DNA of 64,000 nucleotides from Pestalotiopsis fici W106-1 (Eukaryota > Ascomycota > Sordariomycetes > Amphisphaeriales > Sporocadaceae), in NCBI RefSeq assembly GCF_000516985.1, contig NW_006917100.1, positions 547,490 to 611,489 of the forward strand, written 5' to 3'. This document shows, piece after piece, positions 30,156 through 42,316 of the stretch. The notes under the pieces were generated by a model. It saw only the letters and a program-made list of their open reading frames with translations, had not been told where the DNA came from and did no database searches. The position numbers and the translations under genes were made by a program. Position 1 is the stretch's first letter. Every line of letters begins with the position of its first letter.

Positions 30156-33100
30156 TCAACTCTCCGAAGCAGCCATCTTCATCACTATCTTGTTGCAAAA
30201 TGCCTCCAGTGACGAAGCATTCATGATATCCAACGTCGTCACCAGAATACCTAGCTCGCTCCGCACCCAGTTACGCACTTCAACTGCACTTAGGGAGTCG
30301 ATGCCGTAGATAGAAAGTGGACGTGCGGGATCCAGAGGCTCGGAGAGCCGTAGGATCCGCATGAAGCACTGATTAATGACTTTAATCGTGGCGGTCAGTG
30401 TGGCTGCCGGATTCGAAGACGCAGTTCGGAGCATGAGTAGCAGGGCTTGCACATCTGCATCGCCCTTATTGTTATTGTTACCACCGGACATAGCGGTCGT
30501 ACTCCCTTGCCCTGTGAATAAAGCAGCGAAGCGAGCGTCTTTCCTCAGCCAAGAATCTGCTGGTTGTGGCATGACAAGACCAGTAATCATTTGGCCCAAC
30601 GAGACTCGGCTACCTCTAGCACAAGGGCTTTTTTCACATCCTACTTGACCCCGTTGCTGAAGGATAGAGAAGTACAGAATCTTGCGAAGTAATCTGTCAT
30701 CGATTCCATTGAACATGCGGTTGTCGAAATGTTTGTCCTGAAAGCCGCCCCGTTCCGCGATGAAACCTGCATCCTCGATGACTCCAAGATCAACTGAGCA
30801 CGCTGCTTGGCCCCTCTGAAGACGGAACTCGGCGAATGCATCGAGAAAGACATTTGCAGCTGAGTAGTTTGCCTGGCCTCGATTCCCAACGACACCGGAT
30901 ATGCTGGAGAGCATGGTAAAAAAGCTCAGGTTGAAGCCAAGCTTTTCTGCTGCAACATGGAGATTCCAAGTTCCCTGAACCTTGCAAGTCACCGCCTCAT
31001 GATACTCGGTGACTGACATTGAGTCGAATGGTCGATCCTATTGTATAGTTAGCTCCAATTTCTACCAGACTTATCACACCAGGCATATTTACCCTGAGCA
31101 CCATTGCACCCTGAATGATACCTCCAACCGGCTTACGTGTCTCGGTCAAAACCCGATCAACATCGGCAGCAACGGTAACATCGGCCGTTAGGAGATCAAT
31201 ATGAGCTCCGAGCGCATTGACTTGCTTGACTATGGCTTGCGACTTTTTATCTTTGTGCCCACTCCTGGCTATGACGGCAAGATATTTCGCCCCCATCTTA
31301 GCAAGATATATGGCCAAGGAACCGCAGAGACCCCGTAGCCCGCCGACGATAAGATAGCATCGGTTGTCGTCAAATGGAAAAGTCTTTGGCGCCCGTCGAA
31401 TCTTTAGAGAAATCAATTAGCTAGTACCCCGGATTGAAGCATATGAAACCCCAAGCCAATGGAAATAAGGAGGTAAGGACATACAGGCACTTGAACTTCT
31501 GCTTCGCCATCAGTGATGACAATCTTTCCCATATGTTTGCCCGAGCGCAAAAATCGAATGGCGGACGGGATGTCTCCCCAAGAAAATTGATGGATTGGGT
31601 GGACGGGCTGGATCCTTCCATTGTCAAGAAGATCGAAAAGCTCTGAGAACAGCTGCGACGCAAGGTCGTCTGATACCCTTTCTGGAGACATGTCGACACC
31701 CCTGAATGTTGTGTTTCGGTCGAAGACCGCCATGGGCAGACTACTACGATCAAGAATATCCTTCTTACCGATTTCTACCATAACTCCACCATCTGCTAGG
31801 ATGCGGAATGATTCGACCAGCAGATCTCCGGTCAAGGAGTTCAGTACAATATCGACGCCTTTACCGTCTGTAGCCGACAGAATCTGGTCAGCAAAGTCAA
31901 CGTTCCGGGAATAGAAAATCGAATCATCGGTCAAAGAGAACGTCGATTTGAGAAACTCTCTTTTTTCTTCTGTCCCAACTGTAGCAAACACCTGGTTTCA
32001 TAAAATTAGAATAAATGCTTTCCACTTGTGGAGCGTAACTGACCTTGGCGCCGGCATTTACGGCCAGCTGTAAAGCAGCCATCCCCACACCACCCGCCGC
32101 GGAGTGAATCAGAATGCGTTTGCCTGCGGTAAGCTTAGCGATCGACAGTGCGTGCAAGCTGGTGAGGTAGACGACAGTCAGGGTAGCTGCCGTTTCAAAT
32201 GACATGGAGTCGGGAATGCGGTGAACACGACCAGGTGTCGTTTGCAATTTATTTGCGAGTGCACCCTGGCTGAACGCCACAACTCGTTGGCCAATAGCAA
32301 GGTCGGGGTTGGTCCTAGCTGCAGTTGGACTGATCTTAGTAACCACGCCAGCCGCTTCATATCCAAGTGCACTGTCGTCGCCGGGCACGATACCCATGCT
32401 AACAACGACGTCCTTATAGTTTAGACCCGCTGCATGTATCTGAATTTCAATGAAGCCTTCTCTCAGCGGGATCGGCTGTGGTGCTGCTTCGGCAAAGCAA
32501 ATTGCATCCAGATCACCTAGTCGTTCGCACTGGAGCCGTACAAGGGTATCGCATCCGTGAAGTCCCATGACCTCCGTTTGACGTGCGCTCGTGTCATCGC
32601 TCTGAAGTGCAGTAAGTTCGAGGTCAGGAACAAGACGAGATATGCTTATAATTCCGTCTCGTTCCACATATTCGTAGTCGACTGCCGCTGGGTCATCATC
32701 CCCAACTTCAGCTGTACAGAGTTGCTCAAGACACGACTCAATAGTCGTAGCCATTCTCTGCACATCAGACGTACACTCTAAGTCCAGTGTCATCAGGCAA
32801 AGTCCTTCTTCTGCTCGAATGCTTCGTAGAAGGCCGGTTGCGGAAGCTTTCGTAGGATCGGTGACATTGATATGAGCACCGCTGGTGACCCAAAGAACTT
32901 GGCATCGCTTTTGAGTAACATGCTTCAGGATCCTCCACATTCTTTCATCCAGATGCGGAAGAATTGGCTCGAATAGCTCGTCAAGGATAACGACAACTTC
33001 TCCGCTAGAGTCGATGTCCCTTAGTGGATCGGCAGCTGTCTTCACCATCCATCTACCGCTACCAATAGCCTCTAATACTTCGCAAATACTGTGCGCGTGC

Positions 33101-36100
33101 TTGGTTTCTGGTTCAAGGAAGCTGATATGGGTGATATTGGGGTGCTTTTCTCTCAGGTTGGCTGTTTCGTTCCCTTCCGGCCTGATTTGAGACAGATAGA
33201 TATCCGCACCCAATTGAGGCACGGCAACGGTCCGGCCGAAACCACTAATGGCTTCTTGGCTCAAGCCCGAAGTCAAGATGAAACCTGTTTCGCTCATTGA
33301 CTTGCGCATCATGTTCAAAACCAATGCATTCGTGCTCTCAGAAACAGTTGTCGAGCTGCTTTTGATGATTCCAAGGTCAAACTGGACGCTTTCAGCAATG
33401 AGTCCTTGCTGCGAAGTATCAAGAAGATGGAAGCGGGCCGCGGCTGAACGAGGAGAAAGTTCTTGTTGAGCGCTAATTAGTGTCTTAGCCTCACTCACTA
33501 CGAGGCTGTAATCCGAGGATGCTGCCCGTATGGCGTGAGTCTTGCTCTCAGGATCAATCCACCAGCTTGACGAATCCCCTGGACTCATGTTGATCTCCAA
33601 CACTTTAAGACCAGGGTTCTTATGTGCCACAAGATTGAGGAGATCCTGTACGGTCTTGATGGTATTGCTGTCAGCAAACCACTTCCGAACAAGGGAATTG
33701 TCAGCCTTCATCAATAGACTAATATCTGCATTCCAAGAGACACGAGTGAAGGTATGGTCGAGGCTGGCTGCATCACTTGTATCAATCTCTGCTGATGCCA
33801 AGCCCTTCATCTCAAAAATGAATCTCCCGTCACAGGGATCATACAGAGAGACATTGGTAGCATAATTGCGAGCATCTTCTACATTCCCAACACCTAAGAA
33901 AGTAGCCGATGAGAACGTGATACCTTCTCTCGGCAATTCATGACTTCCCATGAGTACGAGACTGTCAATGGTTTTAGGCACTAGGACTTTCATGACTGCA
34001 GAAGAATCGCCTTTCCAGAGGGGTGGAGATCCTGTTTGCAGACAACCGTCCATGACAGTAGGATGCATGGGATAATGCGACTCGGTATGCGCTATCGCCA
34101 ACGGGGGCTGGAGGTTGACCATGGATCGACCTTTTCTCTGACCCATGGCAATCTCAACATTGAGTTGCTTCTGAAAGAGTGGCCCAAAATTGTAGCCTGC
34201 GCGAGCGAGGGCCTTGTACCAGATGCCAGCTGGCACAGGGAGATCCAGAGGGTTCTTCGCCTCGCCGAGGCTCTTGGCGACTTGATATTCGGTCTCGACA
34301 CAAATCTGCCCAACGCAGTGCTCTGTCGATAGCGATTCGTTGAAGGAGCACACCTTGAACTCGAACCAAGACCTGATAGACCCTCCATGCCGAGGGAAGA
34401 GCGTGAGCGTGATTCTGCTTTCGGCGTTTTCGTCCAGGACCAATGCCCGCAGGAACTTCACGTCACGCAACCGATAGCGAAATTCAGCTGGAGGCTCTTG
34501 CCTCCACTTTGTCATCATGGCCGTTTGATACATGGCCTCGATAGCCATTGTCATGTATGCCGCCCCAGGAAACACGACCTGACTGCCTAGTTTGTGGTCA
34601 CTCAGCCAGGGCAAATCGGTCAGTTTCAAGACCTTATTGAAAACAGGAGCTTGCCACGGTGTTCCAAGAATTTTGGACCCTAATAAATCATGGGTGACAA
34701 ATTTCCTGAATCGCCAGTCTTTGCTTGCCTGTGTCTCGTGCCAGTATGAGATCGAATGGTTCCAGGAGTAGTTTGGAAGATCCACAAGGACCTTTGGCCG
34801 CATTTTGAAAACTGGCCCACAATATCGGTTGACTTCACACAGATCAACTGCGCCACCTTTGATGAAAAGCTGACCTGCCATGTTGTACATTGGAAAAGTA
34901 GCATCTTGTCCCCGTTTCAATGTCGATGCGTAGGTCGATTCATTCGCAGGCCCCGTGGTGAATTCCTTTTGAATTTGTCCAATCGGGCCAGCAAGAGTAC
35001 TGCTTGGACCGATCTCTATGAGAAAGTCGGCCCCATGCTCAGAGTCGGCTAGGAGCGCTCGTGTCGCTTGGGCAAATTGCACAGGAGACACCATGTTACT
35101 CTTCCAGTAGGCCGCACCTAGTAACGCGTCTTTCGGCAAAACGTTGCCTGTGACAGAACTAAACATACGTGTTGTCACTGATAGGGCCTGATTCCCGTTC
35201 ATGTGGCCGTCAGTTGCGTGTTTACTGGATAGCAATCTTTCGTAGACGTCACCGATCTCGGACATATAATCGGAATGGTATGCAAGATCGACTTGCAGCA
35301 TCCTTGCAAAGTGTCCGTCTTCTTTCAGACGAGTACAAAGATCCTGGAGTGTTGCAGTAGTACCAGAGATGGTCAAGCTACTAGGACTATTGTAGCAGGC
35401 AATCTGTATCCTGCCCTGCACCGATTCGAAGTACGGCTGTAGGATTTCAGGTCCGACTCCAACCGCAAGCATTCCTACTGGTTCGTCCGGACTTGGAACC
35501 ATTTTGGCAGCCTTACCGCGGAAGTAGGCTGTTCTGATAGCGGTTTCTGATGTGATGAGGCCGGCAGCTGCGGCTGCAGCAATCTCACCAGATGAGTGGC
35601 CAATAACAGCTTTCGAAGTGATTCCCCAGGACTTGAGGACTTCGACAAGTGCAAGCTGCAATGCTGTCACCAGTGGTTGTGAGAACTCAGGCTGTCGTAG
35701 TACTTCGATACTTCTTGGCTCCGACAGTTCTTTGAGGAGAGACCAAGAAGGGGGTTCAGGAAGAGACTGTAAAACGTCATCCAAGTCTTGGATAACCTTG
35801 TGGGCGAGTGAAGATTGCTTCAGGAGGTCAGATCCCATCTGCGACCACTGCGCCCCCTGACCTGTGAACACGAAACCGACTCGTGGAGCTGATGATGCCT
35901 GTTTGCCGATCACAAGAGTTGATTTGTCGATCTTGGCTTTGGCGGAGCGTACGACACTGAATCCTCTGTAGTAATGCTTGCTTCTATGCTCGGATAAAGT
36001 GTAAGCTAAGTCATCCGTGTTGATGGATACGGTAGGATTGATCAAGTGAGCTGAGATAGACGCAACGTAGTTCTCAAGAGAAGCTTTGTCATTACTGGAG

Positions 36101-37840
36101 AACACCAACAGTGTTGGTGGAGTTAACTTGTCTGCAGACGTTTTCTGACGCGCTGTGTCGGAAGTCTCATCGTCACTGTCGTCAAAGAAGTCGGTGCTCA
36201 CTTGCTTGTATGACGATACGTGGTGAGAGAAAGGTGCCTGTTCAAGCACGACATGTGCATTGGCTCCACCAAATCCGAATGAGTTCACACTGGCCCGCCG
36301 AATGCCCGCTGTGGGCCATTTCATCGATGTTCGGGAAGCCTGAACTCGAGAAGCCTTCCAGTCGATGGCTGGGTTCGGGGTCACAAAGGTTGGCGTACCA
36401 GGGATAATACCGGTTTCAACTGCCATAACCGCCTTGATAAGTCCAGATATTCCAGCTGCAGCTTCGGAATGACCTATGTTGCTCTTAATAGAGCCGATCA
36501 CTAAGTCTTGACCATCACTGCGTCCATCGGAAAAGACAGAGGCCGCACCCTTCACCTCAACCGGATCTCCAGCCAAGGTACCTGTGCCGTGACATTCCAA
36601 GAATGATGTTTCCTGGAAGTCTCTGATGCCAGCATTCTTGTAAGCCTCTCTGATCGCAAAGGCTTGAGCCTTGGGACTCGGATTGGCTATACCTGCCGTT
36701 CGACCAGATGCTGAAGCAGCTGTTCCGCGAATCACTGCACGAATCGGGTCGCCGTCGCGAATAGCATCATCGAGACGCTTCAAATACACAGCGTTGATGC
36801 CTTCCGCTTTAACGTACCCGTCGGCCTTAGCATCGAAGCTGTGACATTTTCCAGTTCCAGATTGAGTCATGTGCATCATGCCTATCTCCTGATTGTGCTC
36901 TGGACTTAGCCACATATTTGTACCTTCAACAAGCATTCCATCAGCCTGGAAGCTATCCAGATAGCGACAAGCCACATCAACGGCCACAAGACTGGCTGAG
37001 CATGCTGTATCAAGCGTCATGCTGGGAGGTAATATTATCAGCTAATATGGTACAAACGATGCTATATATAGCAGAGCTAGCCGTCTAAGAAGAAGACGCT
37101 CGCCCCGGTGGGGTGTTCTTTTTCTTTTGGGGGGGGGGGGGGCTTGGGGGCTTCTACATACCTTGGGCCATGGACATTCAGGAAGTGACTGATCCTGTTG
37201 CTCAATATAGAGGAGGCGAGACCGATGGTGATGGATTCCGCTCGGTTCTCCGGATCACGATTTTGAATGGCCCCATAATCTGCCGTCGCCGCATCGTTAG
37301 ATATATCATTCCATTCTCGGGGTGCGAATGAATGAAAAACTACTGACCTATGAAGTTTGAACCGACAATAACTCCAGTCCTTGTCCCGCTCAGTTCCTCG
37401 AGGGTAACACCAGAGTTCTCCAGACACTCATAGGTCACTTCGAGAAGCTGCCGCTGCTGCGGATCCATTGCGATACAGTCTGTCCGACTGATGTTGAAAA
37501 ATTGGCCATCGAAATGGGCAGGATCCACATCCTCCATGAACATACCACCAGGCGATTTCATAGTACGTGGCTTCATGGACTTATCATAGTGGCCTGCTAA
37601 GCTGAAGCGAGAAGATGGAGGCTCGTTGACAGCAACTCCTCCCTTCAAAAGGAAATCCCAGAGCGCTTTTGGAGAGTTGCTATGACCGGGTAGACGGCAA
37701 GCCATGCCGACGACGGCGACGGGCTGCTGAGTATGGCCCACAAGCTGTCGCCCGGAGCTGTCGATAGCGGGCTCTGAATACCCATTGTGGATGGAACCAG
37801 TCGAAGTGACACCGTCTTGTTTGGTTGAGAATTCTGGCAT
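30156..37840 (-). CDS. highly reducing polyketide synthase, 2428 aa
   Basis: Exons 37348-37840, 37162-37279, 32044-37021, 31485-31991, 31093-31401 and 30156-31037; all phases agree. Intron 1 is 68 bp (GTCAGT...GGCAG) giving NFIDYGAIQNRDPEN. Domains in order: KS (Cys 211 in DTACSAS, His 348 in ECHGTGT, His 388 in SNIGHSE), AT (FTGQGAQWS, Ser 680 in GHSSGE), DH (His 1013 in SDHKLG, Asp 1195 in HPTVMDGCLQ), a region about 1290-1690 where a C-methyltransferase normally sits but whose SAM motif is degenerate (LEINMSPGDSS), ER (GLNYKDV, HSAAGGVGMAALQ), KR (CYLIVGGLRGLCGSL, Tyr about 2193) and ACP (Ser 2383 in GIDSLSAVE). No thioesterase or reductase follows, so release needs a partner. It would build a largely reduced chain, probably unmethylated, in the cytosol. 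Divergent hydrolase next door. Confidence 0.97.
37022..37161 (-). other. PKS intron 2 with a 14-base homopolymer
   Basis: The intron contains 14 consecutive G on the plus strand (C on the sense strand) at 37129-37142, preceded by a pyrimidine-rich stretch. Splice sites GTATGT and CCCAG are canonical and rebuild GPS-MTLDTACS. Confidence 0.8.
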
Positions 37841-38708
37841 ATTGAAACATGCAATTATGCGTCTGATACACAAAAAAAATTGATTTGGACAAAAAGCAAA
37901 AACAGTCTACTGTAGAATATCATGTAAAAAAATGATCCAATATGAAAGTTGGTTCGTAAAGACTTCGGTTTCTTGAACGCGAATTATTCACTCTTCTTAT
38001 CAACCAATGTATAGGCCAGGGTTATATCGGAGCGAATCGGGCATTTTTAGTTCAACCTTGAACACTTCGGAACGTATACGTTTGCTTCACAGATAAGACA
38101 ACTCCGAACGTCGTGTCTGTACGACTAGCGTATGATGTGCATCAAATTGCTTCGTATATCTCTGTGAAGACTAAGGGTCTCCACATCCATGTTTCAGAAC
38201 TATACAATCATTCAATTTTCCGAGGCCGAATTAAATGGCTATCGGGAGCTTACTATGCTTGTCGGGCATGCCGGTTGGGTTTAAGACTCGGCGAAGGACA
38301 ACAGCTCAGATGTCTAAATGCCGATGGTGGATCCGCCGATAGTCCAACCGGATAAGTTAGATTCCCCCCCCGCTCACTTGTTGTGATAGGGCGGCATGAG
38401 CGTATTGTAACCTTATTTTCACCGAGGGTGAAAGGCGCAAGAGGGTTAGACCAGACAAATATGCTTTCCGGATTATCCGCTATAGTCTGTGGTTGGCCAG
38501 CAAGGATTTGACATGCCGTTTTGTATTAGTGACCCGGGTTCTTGCATTTCTCAACTCATCGCTGTCATGCTTTTCGTTCAACCGTGCTCACTTTACAGGT
38601 GGCGGTCAACACTATTGGGCTTGTATTTATGTCAGCCACATTTGACATCAAATGCATAGACCACAAGTTAGTCTATCCATCTACATTCTATCAATTGTTA
38701 TCTCTGCG
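37841..38708. promoter_or_regulatory. bidirectional promoter region PKS / hydrolase
   Basis: 868 bp separates the divergent starts of PKS and alpha/beta hydrolase, implying shared control. Imperfect CGG/CCG-rich pairs are present around 38270-38350 (for example GATCCGCCGATAG and CCAACCGG), the kind of site Zn2Cys6 regulators use, but no repeated consensus could be established by eye. Confidence 0.45.
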
Positions 38709-39658
38709 ATGAAGCGACACGAGGACGTCGAGTTCAAAACTCTGGATGGGCTTACACTGCGTGGATGGATTTTCCTGGGTGCTCTCAATAGTCCTGCTAT
38801 CATAATCACACCAGGGGTACAGGCCTCCTCTACAATACCGACTTGGAAGCTTTTCGACGCTAATGACCACAACAGTTCAACATGACCAAGGAGATGATTG
38901 TGGCCGAGGTCGCAGAATACTTTCATGCAGCTGGTTTTACCGTCCTGAGCTACGATCCTCGCTGCATCGGCGCAAGTGACGGCACTCCACGGAACGAAAT
39001 CCAACCTACCCGTAACATGGAGGATTATCACGATGCTCTAACCTTCATGAGAGGTAATCCTCATGTCGATCCATCACGGATCAGCTTCTGGGGATATTCC
39101 TACAGCGCCATGATTGCTCTTTGTGCTGCAGCACTTGACAAGCGAGTCAAAGCAGTTATTGCCGTGGCACCGCTGACAATCTGGGAGTTTTCGAAATGGG
39201 GCAAAGTCTTATCCAAGGCTATGAAAGATAGGGAATCTTGCCTGGCTGGGAACCAGCCGGTATATGTTCCCATGCTGACCGAAGAAGGTGAAAACCCCGC
39301 GGGATTCGGTACAGGTTTCGCAGACGAGGACATATACAGCATGATTGAAAGAGCTGCCAGAATCGAGCCCAACTTCGTACCGCAGACCACTCTGCGAAGC
39401 TATTACCACATTGCGGCATTCAAGCCATTCGGAATAATGCCATTTGTGTCTCCGACTCCAGTCATGGTTGTGACTCCTGAGCACGACGTTATTTCACCGG
39501 TCAAACTGCAGACAACAATGATTTACGACGTGCTACAAGAGCCAAAGCAGAGGCTTCTTGTAAGCGATAGAGGGCACATGAATGTTCTCAGCGGGCATGG
39601 ATCGGCCGTGGCTCTTGACGCCCAAATTGAGTTTCTGCGTCAGACGTTTCATGCCTAG
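38709..39658 (+). CDS. alpha/beta hydrolase, candidate PKS release or acyl-transfer enzyme, 296 aa
   Basis: Exons 38709-38816 and 38876-39658 join in phase 0 (GTACAG donor, ACAG acceptor), restoring IITPG-FNMTKEM. The nucleophile elbow is GYSYSAM (Ser 111), with acid Asp 240 in TPEHDVISP and His 270 in DRGHMN, a complete triad. This type resembles the fungal family that includes the polyketide transferase of the fumagillin pathway and stand-alone hydrolases beside highly reducing PKSs. It starts 868 bp from the PKS on the opposite strand. Because the PKS lacks a release domain, this enzyme is the best candidate for hydrolysing or transferring the acyl chain from the ACP. No signal peptide is visible. 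The family comparison is from memory; the triad is seen directly. Confidence 0.9.
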
Positions 39659-40568
39659 GTGTATGGCAAGCAATTCTTCACTTTTTCATATTATATTGGT
39701 CAGCATAGCATTCAATCTATCGAGATAAGAACAAAACATAGAAGATCTTGGTAAGATGTGCGCACCCGAGATCATAAGTATGTACAAGACGACCTAATTA
39801 CCAGGATTTGGAAATGTGGTGATAATCCTATATCTCCTACCTTCAAGCGTCACCTCGCCCAATGTCCAGGGATCTTTCTCATATACTCACTGCAGCAACA
39901 GCCTCTTCAAAATGTGAGTTGGAAATAACTATTGATATGTCTGGGTCACCACATTTGTTCTAATCAAATCAGGATGCAGTGAAGTCACTTGTCATGCCCA
40001 ACCAGTTCAACTTCATTTGAATGAGTCGAAAGGTGCAGTAAGCTCTTGAGATGAGTTAGTAATAGATTGAAGAACGTAAAAGGGAAAATAAAAAAGAAAA
40101 TGAGGGGAGGTGATTTGGCCCAGGGATCCCCGGGAGAGAACCTTTATGCTGGTTACTCTGGTGAATTCATCCTGTGGTCCCACAGGATGGCTAGCTCACT
40201 GTTTACCGACACAGCTCGCTTTACTTTCTGATCCTTTGTTCCTGTGATCTTCGTTGCACCATTGCTTAGCCATATGAACTGCAAAATTATATTGCTATTA
40301 TTCCTAACGTTGGTCATGTTTAAGGTTTGTATAGCTCCGTGTTTGAAGGTACATCTAGAGCAATGTAAGAATCACTGGAACGATAGAGTGATGGGCACCG
40401 GTATATTAAGAAAACAACTAAAGCCTGCCGTTGGAACCACCTGTACGGCGATCCAACGGTCCTTATATACGAATCTGTATGCCCCCACGTGGAACCCCCA
40501 CGCAGTCCTGCAGCGCTCTGACAAGCAAACAAGCCAAAATCCGTGAGAACTTAGCATTCCACCTCAAT
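39659..40568. other. convergent intergenic region with a short perfect palindrome
   Basis: Lies between the 3' ends of the hydrolase (+) and P450 no. 2 (-). At about 40169-40188 is ATCCTGTGGTCCCACAGGAT, a 9-bp inverted repeat around TC, possibly a transcript hairpin. No gene supported. Confidence 0.45.
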
Positions 40569-42316
40569 TCAAAGAGAGTCCAAGTTAATTTCCTCCTTGC
40601 GTCGTCGAACCAAAAGCATTGCGTTAGGGTCTAAACCTAGGGTCATTCCGTGAGAGATAGGCTGTGGCTCGTGATCGTCAGGTAACTTCCAGTCATACTT
40701 CAACAACAAGTGACAAAGCGCAATCTTGAGCTCATTGGCCGCGAAAAATCGTCCTGGACATGCATGATTGCCGTGCCCGAATCCAAGGTGCTTCTCGCTT
40801 GTGGTCACCAGTTGGGACAAGCTCTGTTCTGCTGGAATTTCCCTCATGCGAAGAAATCGGTAAGGATCGAACCTATCAGGGTTATGGTAATATGCTGAAT
40901 CCCACATATGAGCGTTTGAAACTGCGATTCTCTGACCCTTACGAATTGTGAGCCCAGTAGAAACTTTGACCTCTTCTAAAGCAGCGCGACGCCATGTGAC
41001 TGCCTACTAGTTATTTCAAATTTATAGGGGATATACATCGTGCGACTCACCTAGCATCACCGGCTTAAGCCGTTGAGACTCCTTGAGAGTACTATCCAAC
41101 AGCTTGAGGTCGTATAGTCCTTGTTTCGTAAGGCCGTGTGTTTGTAGTACAGATATGATTTCTTCCCGCAGAGGCTTGAATAACTCCGGATGCCGGGCAA
41201 TGTTAAGCATTGTGGCTTGGAGCAGGTCGCTAGTGGTATGAATCGCGACCATGGAGAGAGTGATTAGAGCAGTGGCCGGATCGTAACCATCGTCCAATTC
41301 CTGTTCGAACCATTCGAGGCAATGATCATCGTCAATAAGGTTTTCGCCGCGGGCTAGTGCGTCTCTTCTATTGGATTCGCGCTCCTTGATCAACGGCTCA
41401 AGCACCCCACGAGTCTCCGCTAGTTGACGACGTGTCTCTCGACAGGATGGAAGAAACCAATGCACCAAGGGCCGCACGGGACGCGACCATGCTCGCAGAT
41501 CATCTCCGCTAGCGAAATTTTGCGCTGCGTACCTTGCCGATGCCTGGACCCAACTTTCATTGCGGGAAAGGGCCTCTCCCATGAAGACTCGTGAAGACAG
41601 ACGTGAGATCAGGTTCGGTATATATGTTGCGAGAGAGATTTCGTGCCATACTGTGTTATGTTAGTTGCATTTCCCCGTTGCAAGAAAAGAACTACCTTGT
41701 GAATCAGTGAATGACTGTTGCAGAGCGAGAGTGGTCTCGTCAGAAATTGGTTTCGTGAGTTTCGCTGTCACCACAATTAGGTATTCTGGTCTAGTCTTAT
41801 TCTAGGATCCATTTGAGGCTTCCCACCCAATACTTTAGTCAGGTGTCTCGTGATCACCGCTGACAGCTTGGGATCGCTGTTAGATGGTTCAAAGCCAGGA
41901 ATGTAGGCATGGCTGTCCTGAATCAAGAGTTAGGCCAAACGTACCATCGATAGCAACTGACTTACATCTTGCGTCACCCTTAGATAATCGAGGCGTGGGT
42001 CATTACGCAGCTCGTTAATCAAATGTGGTGGCAGGACAAGCACCTCGCCCCACTCAGAATTGACCATGCACGGTGTATCCGGGTACTGAAAACGGCCCTT
42101 CGACAATATCGTCCTGCTCGACGTCATGAATTCTTTGCGAACCGCAGAAGCTGTCAATGCGAAGCGTTTCTTTGGGTTGAGATATGGGAAATCTTGTGAT
42201 TGACTTTTAACATGATAGATGAACACTAGGAATATGGCAGCGACACTGATATGCGCAAAGGGGTGTTCGGTCCACGAGAATATCAAAGTCACTGCGGATT
42301 GCACTTTGGAAGACAT
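40569..42316 (-). CDS. cytochrome P450 (no. 2), 513 aa, five exons
   Basis: Exons 41966-42316, 41827-41917, 41696-41764, 41051-41650 and 40569-40999 have consistent phases (G|CG, G|TA, G|TC). The last acceptor is taken at GCAG (41001-41000) rather than the nearer TAG, because only this gives LKPVMLVTWRRAALE. The N-terminus has an anchor (HISVAAIFLVFIYHV). Landmarks: helix I AIHTTSDLLQ, helix K ESQR, PYRF, and heme motif FGHGNHACPGRFFA (Cys 451). The H-A-C-P-G-R-F form is common in fungal P450s of terpenoid and gibberellin-type pathways and their relatives. It should act at the ER on the cluster's intermediate. All motifs are intact. Its 3' end faces the hydrolase gene. Confidence 0.93.

Noticed and set aside
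37279..37347. Alternative 32-bp first intron of the PKS ending at CCCCGAG
   Set aside because: Too short for a fungal intron and would add a non-conserved insert; the longer intron ending in GGCAG restores the typical KS sequence.
40569..41010. Use of the nearer TAG acceptor for the last exon of P450 no. 2
   Set aside because: Breaks the frame of the conserved TWRRAALE segment; the GCAG acceptor four bases further keeps it.
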